This document shows positions 35,401 through 47,284 of a DNA stretch of 64,000 nt, in pieces. The notes beneath the pieces were generated by a model that saw only the letters and a program-made list of their open reading frames with translations, did no database searches and was not told where the DNA came from. Each line of letters begins with the position of its first letter. The first letter of the stretch is position 1. The DNA is from Thereva unica. Its lineage: Eukaryota; Arthropoda; Insecta; Diptera; Therevidae. The translations under genes and the position numbers were made by a program. The DNA lies in contig OX465284.1 in assembly GCA_949987705.1 (NCBI GenBank), forward strand, positions 117,719,052 through 117,783,051. Direction: 5' to 3'.

Positions 35401-38400
35401 TTGTCCAAAATCTCTCCATTCGTGTCAGTGGATGGTGTAGAACTAATGGCTGACCCATCACTTAATATCTTTGACATGAAATTAGCCAAAGATCTGCGAT
35501 GGAATGACCAAGCATCACAGTACTTGGGACTTCGATGCAAATTTTTCCTTCAGCTATCGGCTGGTGCTGAAATACACAAATCTTACGTTCGGGCTCTTCT
35601 CGAATACAACTTGCTTATTTACCACCTTGGAGTAGTTAAATAAAGTTCAAAACAGGGCCCTCGAACTTATCGGTAGCACCCCTGGCAGCATTCTATCGCT
35701 ACTATCATAGCAATTGCTCCAACGAAATAAACCTGTCTTAACGGTAATGCCACATTAGCTCACTTGGCTCATTCTCTCTACCTGAAGTTCCCTTTTTTTC
35801 GCACTCTACAAATAAGGAAGTCGTTTCTCAATAGAACAACTCGGATGTGGAATGATTTTTCGCAGTCAGTATTTCCGAACTCCTACAACATTCAAAAGTT
35901 CAAGCGCAGGGCTCATCGCCATCTCTTTCAACACCCTCTTAAATCCTCGTTGTCTGAAACATTATTTATGAGTAAAATTTAAATATTGCATACATACTAA
36001 TTTTAAATCTACCAACTAACGAATACGTTACGAAGTTCAATAAAGCATCATTTAGTGATCTTTAGAGGTAAGACGAGAAAGAAACGAAAGTTGCAAGAGG
36101 ATCACGTGTGTGTTTTAGAGGCGAGTAGTACGCAAGAGCGTCTATTTGCATTCATGCGCGCTCATTAACATAATAAAGCTGTCGGGATAATTATATATTA
36201 TTAGTGACTTCTCAGACTGAGTGTTGGTATGTGTGCCTTGTACAAAGCGAGAAATTATATCGATATGCAGAAGAATGGACGGAATAAAGGTTTTACAGCA
36301 AGATTATTGGGACATGGATTTTTGTGCTCGTAGGTTATCGCATTGAACGCAGTGCAGCAACTTGAGCAGTATTAGAAAGTAAATTCATAGTTACCCAACC
36401 CGCATGCACACTTTTTTGCGGGAAGCATGTTAATTTTTTGTCCAACAAATTAAAAAAAATCTTAAGTGAAATTATCACGAGGAAAAAAGCTTGTGTTTTG
36501 TCTTCGCTGCTTTCGAGAATACCATAACGAACTACTCGAATCCAGACGAGCAAAAACCCGAGTTATTACGACATGGAGCACAGTTACTTTTTATAAATAA
36601 AATTTATTAGTAGACAATTGACGAAAGGCAGCCCCAAAACGATGATAGAAAGGTTCCGTCCGGCGTTAAGACGCGCCGCGCAGATTAAAGAACTCGAAAT
36701 GGATTTCACCGAAAATTTTAAGAGCGGAAAATCAATCTTATGTAGAAAAAATTCGATTAAAGCTCGTCATCGATTAATCGAGGCATTGACGGCAATCATC
36801 ATGACCCATCTTGCCTTGGTTAATCGACGACTGGGCTTCGTCATGACGCAGTTTTTACCCAAATTCCAATTCGACACACCGCAGTGATGGACCGACGGAC
36901 AGGTAAATGCGAAACTGAAAAGATTTTGTAGTGGCCATGAGAGCACCGCGGTCAAGGTTCCACAGATCCACCTGCGATGACGGCACCTCGAAGACGCTTT
37001 GATGTTCGAGTTGTAGACTATCAGCATTATCTGCCGATGATTTAACTGCCATTTTTAATAACTCAGCTCGTCGCGAAGTGCGTTCCAACTTCGACTATTA
37101 TTCGCTTTCATATGGAGATTTACCGTCGTAGCCGCGAATCCATTTATACACTATGAGTCATCGCCTATCTTCAGACATCTTGCCTGAGTTTTAGAGAAGT
37201 TATTTATAGCTTGAATAGCACCTTGACACAGCACAGCCCATAAAAAATGTAAACCTCCATTATTGTTATTTACATTCTGGAGAAACATCTTTGAGTGCTG
37301 ATGGTGGCTCGCAAAGAATACCAGTGTCCAGGTTTTTTTGCAATGTAGAAACTTCGTATTAATTGTAACTTCTATTACTGAAATCGACATCCGGAATCGA
37401 AGGGGGTTTCTTTTAAAGCTTCTGCGGCGGTTGGGTGTTAATGATGCTCATGCAGTGAACTTCCGTGAATTTGCGCCGGTATCTTCCGAACGGCTTAATT
37501 AACCGGCTGCTTGTCTGCGCATTGGAGTAATTATGGGTAGCGGCAATGGCTGCAAAGTGCAAGTTCAGGGACGGAGTTCTTGAAGTAGATATCGACGGAC
37601 CAGAACCCATGGCTAAAAACATTAATATTCTTAGGAAGTGATTCTTGAGAAGCTTCACTCCGCTTTAGAACCGCTAACAAGTCCTTACGTATGCCGGTGA
37701 GTTTCTAAGATGCAAACACCTTGTTGATAAGTTGCCAGTGTTTCGCAGTAATGGGAACAAATATTTTTTCCAGAAGCTTTTGTTACTTGTTTAATTTGTT
37801 TGGTCAATAAAAATATATTGCATCAGAAACAACTTGTCATGTTATGACTAAAACAAGGCCTGGGCGATAAACACTTCAAAAATGATGGATTGAAAATCAC
37901 TTTCTTACTCACTTCACGTGCAACTTAATAAAACGCATTTATTGCGTTTATAACACCAAAGCCATCAAAGCAAGCATTGGACCTGTTACATCCAAGCGAA
38001 TTTTCAATTAACTCTCATAAGAACAAACACCAAAACAATTGCAACAGCGACGGGCTGCAGCAATTGTTCCGCTGTTCGCAATGATTACTGCAGTGAAAAG
38101 TAAAGCAGTGTAAATCCACTCTTACTTAATTTTATTTACTTACGAAAAGGTGCTTCAAATCGTAGGTTTCACATGAGCAGTTTTCCCACACGACAGCGAG
38201 ATAAGTCTTACGAAATACGCACGGCCATGGAGCGGTATCGTTACCCTAAGAAGCGGGAGACGGAGCCGCGGATTCCGCAGTGTTATCAAGCGGGCGGGAT
38301 TAGTTTACTATTGGCAACAAGCTGCCAATTTTGTCAATTGAGTTAGGAATGAAATTGAGATCGCCTAGTCCGAAATTATTCTGTGGGCCCAAGGGCGCGG

Positions 38401-41400
38401 AACCGGTTCCATTTGAGAAATATTCCTCTGTATGTTTTTGCTACACTGGGTACAAATGATGCCATGTATGTGATTTTCTTCTTTCTGTGATAACGAGGGC
38501 TCGGGTGACCCAAGAAAGCGGAGCTGACCATAGAACTGAAAGGGAAACTGCAGCCCAAAGGTAGTCGTTAGGAAGTGCTATAAAATGGGAATCACTAGAC
38601 TGTGCCATTTTGGCATGGCGGAGACTCGAGGTGTGTTGGTGGATAAGTCTCATGTATTTTTAGTTCGTCACCCAAGGTTCCTATTAATAAATTCCTAAAA
38701 GGTTAGCAGTAGTCTGACTTACATAAGCGTAGTAGAAACAATCGCAAGATTACAATACAAATACTATGAAGGCGGAGATAAGAACTGATCGTTATCGCGG
38801 TATTCGCTTACCTAAATGCAAGTTTCCGACTCGAGCCGGTGTGACAAAATTGTGCCTGAATAAGTGTTTCTATGATTTTCCAATGATGCATGTTTCATTC
38901 AAATCCCCCAACTGCCAGTCAAACCACCACCGTCGAAATGTTGTTTTGGTAACATGCAGATTCACCGAGAAACAAAACTTTAAATCGACGAAGTGGAGCT
39001 TGGAGGGACTAGGTTCATGAGGCATTTTAAAGTTCAGGCTTGGGGATATGTCTAAAGATTTTGGGTGCCCCGTCCAGTTCCCGGCATCCACTCCTGCATG
39101 CTTTAATGGACCCAACGCGGCTGGGTACTTGTAGTCTGAAACATCCAGACTCGTAAACCGAAAGGAAAATTTCCATTGCATTCTTCCTCCAAAAACCTGT
39201 TGGCGATAACTTTACCACCACCACCTCAGAGGCGATCTGTAATCTAACCACTGGCCTTAGCCAACAGGTGGATACCGCGGTGTTCGTCAGTCGTTCCAAG
39301 TTGCTGAAGCCTTACAGCGAGAATTGTTGCTGGCTGGCCGGAGTTGACGCATTCTCAGCTGACTTCGGTTAATTTGTTGCACGCGATTTCCGTGGGAAAA
39401 GTACAACGCAATCGCGCCGTGGTTTTTGAATTGGACAAAAGTGCCAGACGGGAAACTCCTGCGGCCCGAAATGAGTTTGCATTCGAAGCTAATTTGCTGG
39501 CAGGTGTAGTTGCGGTGCGGCTATTGTGGGACCCGTTGATCATCAGCATCTTCCCCGACTGTGGAGCTAGTGCTTAATGGAATTTTATTCAAATGACCAA
39601 TAATTAGTGAATGACTAGTGAAAGTGCATCCATGTACAAATCGCAGCGCTTTGTGGAAGAGTTATGAAAGTGTTCTCGGCCCGTGCAATAATAGACTGGC
39701 GCAAAACCGCTCACGACATAGTAACTATCGTTTTTTAAGTCGGAAATTGTGGAAAGGTGTTTTTCGGGGCCTGATAAAGTTCTTAGATAACAGTCGCGGT
39801 GTCTCATAATTGCCTTTTCTCAGATAGTTAGAAAGCAGCTAATTATGAAATCCAGCAACGTAAGGCCGCTCGTCACAATATCGACTTATGAGGTAAGTCC
39901 CAGTGTCTGTGGTGTTTTCTGGCCTGTGCTGCTCCATGCTCGTGCCCCAATCTGAGAACCATAAACAGTTAAATTTAATTTGCCCAAGTCCAAGCATAAG
40001 ACACAAAATGCCTGATGAAATATTTATAATTAATCTGAAGACTCCACATCGCCGGAGCTATAACAGTTTCATTGTTTCTACATACAACTCCGATTGTCGC
40101 CGATTCCACTGTGGCTAATGTCCGCTAGCCATATTCGCCACTAGAGTGAAGTGCTTACAGTACTCTAGCAGTTTGCTTGCTGGCGTTCCTGCTCTCTGGG
40201 TCTTTGCTGCTAATTTTTGCTATATTGAAAGCAACTCGTTTTTCTGGTCGTAATTGTTACGAGGATGCCACTTACTAATTGGAATGCTCACAATCTATGC
40301 ACATATATATTGTTCTGTCCTCTGTTGAAGGTTGACACACGTGCAACATGGGCGTAGTTTATTGCAAAAAGTTTGATAAAACTGCTCGCATGCTCAGAAC
40401 TCTCTCGCTATAAGCAAAAAACGATTCAATCCTTATATAAATTAGCTTAACTTTTGATAAGGTTTGCTCTGTTTGAAAAATGATTTAAAATCACTTTCTG
40501 ATTCCCTTTTCCTTGAGCGGCTTCTTTTGGTTCTAGTCGTTTATTTACAGAAAATAATGGCGCGTATTAGGTTGCATTCGCCGAAAGAAATGATTTGTTG
40601 ATATTGATTATAAATAACTGATATATCATCGGTCGAAGCGCCTAAGGTTAAGTGTTGGCAGCCTCTATTTCCAAAAATTACCTTTTGATTCATTTGCAAT
40701 AGTATAGTCCTACTAATCCGAAATAGCAATGTTAAAAGAGTTGAGTTAAAGCAATCCGGTTTTATCGAAAATTGTTTGTTAAATGAATATCGAAACAAGC
40801 ATTTCCGTTTGAACAAAGTGGTAACCCGATCTCTGTTGGCGCCATTAATTCACCAATTATGCACTTCTCATCTTTTCTCAATTAGTTACAATATTTACAA
40901 AAAAAATAGCAAATTATTATAATCTGGTTTTGTTCTGTAGACAGAAATCTTTGCGATGGGTCGAGGTGATGGTGTTGTTTTTTAGTTTTTCTCTAGAATC
41001 GATCTGACGTCAGACTTGATTTCGGTTTTGCCGATCATCGGATGCACCCGGATGAAGGCCAAGGTGACTTCGTTGTTATTAAGTCTTTTTCACGATGTCT
41101 TCCCGAAATTATATAAGCCGATACAATACGTCTCAACGTTTCTGAGTAGTTGTAAACACGCCTTAATGTTTTGGTGATCATATTGCATAGAAATCGAACC
41201 ATAAAGTTATTTTGATGGGTGTTTGTACATGTCGATACTAACGTAGAAGTTATTGCTTTGCTTGTTTAAGTAAAGTGTGAACGAATGGAAAGCGTCGCCA
41301 TTAAATTCTTCAATAGTCTCCAATAGATTTATGTAATTGCAATGGGGTTTGAACAAATCTTTCATTCATTGTTTTGATGCAGATTGTGATGTTATGCACC

Positions 41401-43234
41401 GATCACTATCGAAGAACTATCTATTCACAAATTTGTAATTGCGGTTCTAGTTCCGAGTTGATATTATCCAGTTTGGCATCCCTAATCGCTGGTCGTCCTG
41501 GTCAACGTCATCCTCCCATTGAAATTTGGGTTTACCTAAGGGTGTCATAGTGCCTATGGTAAAGAACTTTCACTTACACCAGCCAAATATCTAGAACATT
41601 CGAATCTACCAAGGTTAATTCTGTCGTAATATTGGTTTTCGGATTCCGCCTCTTTCACGTAGGAGGCAACAACCTTTATGGTTCCTCCATTTTGAATATT
41701 TTAACGAACCTTCCCTTGAATTCTAAATAAAAGCCTGCAAGCAGAATTGGATTGTTTTTTGCAATTCTAAAATAGCACGCTGTTACTGCCTACAAACGGC
41801 GTATAAAGATTATGGAAGCAAACACTAATTTAATACCAATGCAGCAAATCCTTAATAACCTATTATATGTTCAAAAGTCGTAATTTTTATCTTAACATTC
41901 TTTTGATTGTTTTTAGGAACGAAAGGAGCAGTTGAATAAGGCCGTCGTGATGCGAGATGAAGTCGACAGTGCCCCAAATCAACAAACAGAAAATATTGGC
42001 CAACTTGCAACACCACCGCCGGTAAGAGTCCCAAATAAAATTGCACAACAGGTAACTAGAATCTAAATTGACATCAGTTCTAAGGGGAAAAACTTTGAAA
42101 CTAGAGGAAACACTTCTTCTTTGCGCGTCAATTTGAAACACATCACTGCGCAGATATTGTGTAAGCGAGCCTCACAAATAAATTTCACAAATTTCGCCCG
42201 CTGAAGCGAAACGTCCGCAGTTGTAATTAGTTTTTTCGTATTGAGAGAACACTCCCCATTAGTGATTAAAGTCAATTTTCTCTTAGTTACAGTTGTGTGG
42301 ACCATGATATAAACAAAGCCAGAGATAATAATGCGAATTAATTTTTATCATACTATATTTTCAGCCACCGCAATTCGCGAATGGACCAGTAAATAGTAAA
42401 GGTAGTGAGCTTGCGGGAAAGTTATCACAAAGGCCGATCGAGCCACCAGCACTACCAACACCAGATTATGACTCTACCCCCTCTCATACACTTCCAAAGA
42501 ACAAGATTAGCCATACGAATGGGTCAATTAAGGGCACCATAGGACGTGTCGCTGCGTCTGAAATGGCCAAAGCAAATGGTGACGCTGCGGAACTTCATTC
42601 TATAGAATCTTATAAGTTACAAAACCTGACTTCTCCAATTCCTAGGCCCCCTTCTTTATACTTTGCCCCACAAAGTTCTGGACCGCCAACAATGAAGAAG
42701 AGCAATCGCCCAGTATCCGTGACTATCGGGGAGTACGGTGCAGGGCAGAATGCACGAAAAGAGCCGTCAAAGTTTGACTTTATAAAGGCCAGCGTAGAAA
42801 ATGGAAGCGGAATCATTCATCAAGCTCAAACACCAAAAGAAGAAACAGTTTCTGAAAAGCTGCGATCTGAATTGGAAAAGACCCTGTCGCGGTCTAATCT
42901 CAAAAAGAAGAACGAGACTATCCCAAACTCAAATAATTTAAGTCTTCAAAACGGCTCAATGCCCAATGGCAAACCGATTTTGCAAAAATCGCAGTCATCA
43001 AACATCGAGAAGCTCGCAAACATGCTGCAGAGAAAGCAGAACAACTTCGAAGTTATCAACAACAATGTTCGAAGCTCCACTCTTGCAAGTTCGAATAAAG
43101 TCACAATCAACATTCCCAACAAGTTAGAACTCCGAAAGACTGAAAGCACGCCGCCCACCCCCACAAATGGCATTCTGAAAAATGGCTTCGGAAAACCCGG
43201 AATGAGCGAAAAAAGTATAACGTTCGGCAACTGA
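32410..43234 (+). CDS. USH1C: Harmonin-like PDZ scaffold protein
   Basis: Harmonin is a cytoplasmic PDZ scaffold that anchors cadherin and myosin complexes in microvilli and sensory bundles. Seven coding exons join in frame: 32410-32658, 32717-32825, 33518-33542, 33597-34611, 34666-34869, 41917-42021 and 42365-43234, about 858 residues. PDZ1 lies at about residues 28-120 (carboxylate loop GFAI at 53-56; VGDQIIRVNGYHV). It is followed by the linker VGMLPIKEKTVDPLTWHIV, characteristic of harmonin. PDZ2 is at about 158-240 (GLGI at 171-174; RPGDQILSCNSIDFSDV). The rest is Ser/Asn-rich and apparently disordered, with a proline run near residue 425 and a basic segment (MDEFKRAHRRMFKNG). The N-terminal helical domain and third PDZ of mammalian harmonin were not seen. 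The donor after exon 4 is weak (gag|gttcga), and the fifth intron spans 7 kb. Confidence 0.93.
34870..41916 (+). other. Large fifth intron of the harmonin gene
   Basis: 7 kb between GTGAGC and TTTTTAG, far larger than the other introns (54 bp to 0.7 kb). Apart from a LINE relic at 35343-35985, no coding exon or element was recognised. A + strand frame at 36618-36887 (89 codons) is rich in basic residues but unsupported. Confidence 0.7.
35343..35985 (+). pseudogene. LINE relic in the harmonin intron (Jockey/CR1-like C-terminus)
   Basis: Fragments in changing frames match the C-terminal half of a LINE reverse transcriptase in the correct order: SVDGVELMADPSLNIFDMKL-AKDLRWND, SYVRALLEYN, VQNRALELIGSTP, AFYRYYHSNCSNEI, and the terminal RKSFLNRTTRMWNDFSQSVF, NIQKFKRRAHRHL. 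The last piece is a common LINE C-terminal signature (FxxRTxRMWNxLPxxVFPxxxNIQxFKxxxHRHL). It is in the same orientation as the host gene, with several stops and frameshifts. Confidence 0.8.
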
Positions 43235-43598
43235 CACAAGTTCGCCCCGCGGAGTTGCCATTTCCCAAAATAGATACAGTTGCAATCCACTGGAGCAATC
43301 TGGCAAATACTTTGAGGTGTTCTTCGTATTCACGTGTGAGACTAAAATTACGTATGCTTACTGGAATGTTTAAGTCATAATGTAGATTAGATTTAATTTA
43401 TTTGTAATTGTAAGCGACCTTATCAGTCGAACTTTACGTTTATTATATACAAACATTTGTACATATTTAATGTTAAATGCAATTCAGTTCTATTTCTTAG
43501 TTGACTTTCAGCTGCCTTTCTTGTGGAACGAATTTTCAATATACATGCGTACATAAGTAAAGTGCAACTATTTAATAGAATGAATTAAAGCGATTGTA

Positions 43599-43609
43599 AA
43601 TAAAATAAA
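43599..43609 (+). promoter_or_regulatory. Poly(A) signals of the harmonin gene
   Basis: Two overlapping AATAAA hexamers (43599-43604 and 43604-43609) lie about 365 bases after the harmonin stop codon. They are the best candidates for its 3' end. Confidence 0.55.
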
Positions 43610-44073
43610 TTTTCTGTATTTAAGGTTTTGTTTTTAAAGTATGATAATAGAAGATATTGTTCAAGCAATTTTTCCTTGCAATTTCAACTTCTTTAATCCA
43701 ACTATTCTTTGGTAGGTATAGGCGCTTTTTTAAGTGCAGTATAAAGTTCAGGTAAGCAGCTGAAAGAAGTGCTAAATACTTTTAGCAGCTAAGGCACAGT
43801 TTTGCCATTCTTTCCGCATCAGATTAACACCGTCTTCCCACCTTGGCAATAGTTTACCAACTGTTTTTTATAGCTGGTAGTCCGTTCAGGGCTTTTTTCG
43901 GGAGGAGGAGGGTTTAAAGCCGTTTTTGAAGAAACTTGCTGCCTTGTATGCTATCTACGTTTTAATTTACTTTAAACTGAACTTTAGAGTTGGGATTCCA
44001 TGGCTACCACTATTGCAGCTATGAATGTGTCAAAAAATGAATAAATAGATCAAACGAATTCGTCAAATACTAA
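43610..44073. other. Intergenic spacer
   Basis: Short spacer between the probable harmonin 3' end and the next + strand gene, which must hold that gene's promoter. No core element was identified. Confidence 0.45.
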
Positions 44074-45002
44074 ATGGGATGCTTTTTTCGAATCCAAAAA
44101 CTTTTAACGTGCGAATACAAAGAATTGGAAGAAACGGTTCTTGCTGAGAGTCCTTTTGCGCAAGTCTCTGATTCTGGGATTGGTATTAGACAAGTTCAAC
44201 TCGGTATGGCATAACATGTAAATTTAAATACTTCACAATAACGTAATGTTTTCAGCCCTTACACCAACGAAGCTTCTAATTGCTGCAGACTCCTTCAGTA
44301 AGGAGCTTTCGAACGATTTTTCTAATGTCTATTTCGTGCACGAAGACCCCGAGATCGAGTCATTAGAGCTTGTAAGTCTCTATCCCCTGGATTATCTGGA
44401 AATACAAATCTATAAAACCGAATTGAGAGAACTAATGGCCATCACCCTCCCCAACCAGAAGGAATTATTTTTCGAATTTGGTGGCCACTTTTTAAAACAC
44501 GTAAGTCGCACTAAATGCATTTGCTTATTGTATCCTTCTGTTTGAATAGTTATACTACAACATCTGGAGGGATCGAATATCGAACCGCGAGTTGTTTATT
44601 ACAGTCGAGGATGAATCGGGGAGCACTAGTCGCGAGTACGGGAATTCCAGAAAACTTCAAGTTTTAGCTGATGTTCACGCAAATCCAGGGTCTTACGACG
44701 ATGCATCCAAGTATGAAAAGGAAAATGCCGGACGGGAAGACATTTTTGAAAGGGACACAAACATATTTCCGTTTAAAGGAACGTGTTTGTATAAAACAAT
44801 GGCCAGTGATCTAAATAGCACTTCCTGGTCAACGATATCTTTGCCAGAAAAATCTCAACGAAATCGGCGGCAGGAGTTTATGGAAACAAGAAGCGACACG
44901 GTAATGGGAGATAGGAGGACATGCAGAGGCGACTGTATGGAGAATCATTTCAAGACAACTTCCAATGGCGATATATATTCTTGCTGGACAACATGGAACT
45001 AA
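44074..45002 (+). CDS. Unrecognised 275-residue protein, possible PH-like domain
   Basis: Three exons join in frame: 44074-44203, 44256-44500 and 44550-45002, with introns of 52 and 49 bp and good GT-AG sites. The start is chosen as ATG GGA TGC, opening MGCFFRIQKLLTCEYKELEE; the next in-frame ATG would drop the conserved-looking N-terminus. The first 150 residues look like a compact alpha/beta fold (LTPTKLLIAADSF, VYFVHEDPEIESLELVSLYP, LFFEFGGHFLKH, LYYNIWRDRIS). This resembles the strand pattern and final tryptophan helix of a PH/GRAM-type domain, but I do not recognise the family. The start Met-Gly-Cys could be a lipidation site (inference). The C-terminal 120 residues are polar and probably disordered. 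An AATAAA lies at 45219-45224, just before a fold-back element. Confidence 0.8.
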
Positions 45003-45218
45003 TTTATATCTAGATAATCTGTTTACACTTTTAAAATTAAAATTTCTTAATAATTTGAAATAGCCCGCTTTAAGCGTAGATGATCACTACTGAACCCAAT
45101 TACGCAGCTGAAGTGGAAAATTTCAATGTTAAATTTATTTGTAAAATATTATTTCCTTAAAGTAAATATATTACTATAAGTTGACAAAATTTGTCTTTTG
45201 AACTATTCAATTTTATAC

Positions 45219-45224
45219 AATAAA
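45219..45224 (+). promoter_or_regulatory. Poly(A) signal after the 275-residue gene
   Basis: AATAAA 217 bases after the stop codon and 5 bases before the fold-back element begins. Confidence 0.45.
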
Positions 45225-45228
45225 AACC

Positions 45229-46173
45229 TATTCCCAAAACAAAAGAATACTGCCAAATTTTATAAATTACATAAATTCACTTAAATAAACCTTAAATAAG
45301 TCAAATTAACTGCTTAAATTAAAGAAATTCCAAAAAAAGAAAATTTTCAATTCCTGAAATCTCAAAAAAATGCGCAAGAATCACACTGATAAAAACTCAG
45401 TGTTTAGGTCGTTTTTGCATTATCATCAATAATCGTTATTAAGCCTATTATTATTAAATATGTATTATTTACATATTCTATCATATTTTTAATTACTTAA
45501 AAACAAAATTTCACATTTTTTTATTGTTTAATTTAATCAAAATCAATTAAATAAACTTTTGAAATTATCAAATAGCACCATGTATAGAATAGTAACAAAT
45601 TGCATAGTTGTAGGAGTCCAACACTCAATCGAAAAGTCGAGCGTTTTTTGGTAACCGCACGGATCCTGTATGATATGTCAGAAATTACAATGCGAAGTGT
45701 CAAAGTTTTCTCATACAAAGTTGCGAAACTTGGCATTGTAAATTTATCCATTAGATAGAGGATCCCTGCGCTTACCGAAAAACGTGAAATTTAAACTGTG
45801 ATTAGACATTAAACTCTTAAAAATATGCAATTTTCCACGTTTGATAATTTCAGTTTATTTAATTGATTTTTAAACAATAACAAAATGTGAAATTATGTTT
45901 TTAAGTAATTAAAAATATAATAGAAGATGTCAATAATACGTATTTAATAATAATAGGCTTAATAACGGTTATTGATGAAAAAGCAAAAACGACCTAAAAA
46001 CTGAGTTTTTATCAGTGTGATTCTTATGCATTTTTTTGAGATTTCAGGGATTGAAAATTTTGATTTTTTTGGAATTTTTTTAGTTTAAGTAGTTAATTTG
46101 ACTTAGTTAAGGTTTATTTAATTGAATTTATGTATTTTATATAATTTAGTAGTATTTTTTTGCTCTGGGAATA
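45229..46173. mobile_element. Fold-back element, 945 bp, with inverted arms of about 340 bp
   Basis: The left arm (45229-45573) and right arm (45840-46173) are inverted copies. Both begin tattccca(a/g) and contain, in inverse order, ataaaccttaa(a/c)taagtcaaatta, gaaatctcaaaaaaatgc, aatcacactgataaaaac, aggtcgtttttgc and taagcctattattatt. By eye they are about 85-90 percent identical. The 266-bp centre contains no convincing coding frame. No target duplication could be fixed because the flanks are AT-rich. It resembles long-TIR MITEs or Foldback elements. Confidence 0.85.
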
Positions 46174-46379
46174 TGCTTTGTTGCTTAAAACTGATTTTAA
46201 ACAACCAAACAGGATTTCAAAATTTATTTCCACCAAAAATACCTTAATATATTAATAATGAATTTTAGGGAGTGTAAAGGCGCCTCCCAGGGTGTCTGTG
46301 AATTCAGTCCCACCTCGGCCTGACCAGTATATCCTGGGATAATGGGCATTTTGGAGCCCTCTTTGGGGAAATCACAAAA

Positions 46380-46630
46380 GAGGGAATAACCCCCGAATCC
46401 CTCGGTATTTTTTGGCAAACTCAACTGGTCTGAATTCACGAGGGCGATCCCTTTCCAACGAGGCTCCATTCACCCAAATCGGAGCACCATAGCAAAAGTG
46501 CGTAAAAACGGGCCAAAAAATGACAAGGCAACGAGCCCTTTCGAGGACGGCATATAGACTAAGCGTTCTCCGTGCGTGCTGTGCATACAGGACCATGTCC
46601 AACGATGCGGCGTCTGCAGACACATACTGG
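46380..46630 (-). pseudogene. Possible R1-like LINE relic
   Basis: The minus strand reads AVLERARCLVIFWPVFTHFC-YGAPIWVNGASLERDRPREF and then, after gaps, FAKKYRGIRG. This resembles the YGAPIWADAL...RRVQR...IRGYRT segment of R1-clade reverse transcriptases. Agreement is patchy, so the call is tentative. Confidence 0.4.
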
Positions 46631-47222
46631 GCGAGAAGAGGCGTGTTTATCTATAAGCAAGCAATATGTTGGAGGCGGGCGAAATACAGTGCGGTGGCAG
46701 ATAATGCATTGCGTTGAAATGATTATTCTAATGAGCCCAAATTTACTCAGACACATTCATACTTGTGAAGCCACCATCCATCCTTGCTGGAATCGGTATA
46801 ATCTTAGCAAGCTCTTTGAAATACGAGCGGCATCTGTGAACAGGTAGATATATTGAATTGAAGCGCCAAGAGCTTTTAACTGGTCGCTAAGCTTGAAATA
46901 TCTGCACAGGTGAAAGTGCAGGTGGTGTCTTATGTGATGGTCGAAACTATTAAGTAACACCTGAGTGAAATATGTACTCTAGCCATGACTGTTGTTGCGT
47001 AACCCAAACAAGATCTGCTTTCTAGGATTCATCGATGATCCTCTAGCAAGAAACTACTTCCTGTCTTCCTCTCAAATTCGAACAGAAAGTCTTCAGGGAA
47101 TCAAACTGGTTTTAAATAGTTGCAAGTTGAGTTCCCACCATGGGATTCGCCCTACCACACTGCTTCACACTCGCAAGTGGGGCAAAAATGCCTACGACCT
47201 CTTCGATCCAAGTTAATAAAAT
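46631..47222. other. Spacer upstream of the secreted-protein gene
   Basis: No element recognised. A consensus-like initiator (TCAGTT at 47223-47228), 60 bases before the ATG of the secreted-protein gene, could mark its transcription start; no TATA box was seen about 30 bp upstream. Confidence 0.35.
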
Positions 47223-47284
47223 TCAGTTAAGTTTTAACAAGTCTTGAGTGCGTGCAATTTGCGAGGTTTCCAAGGATCTAAATA

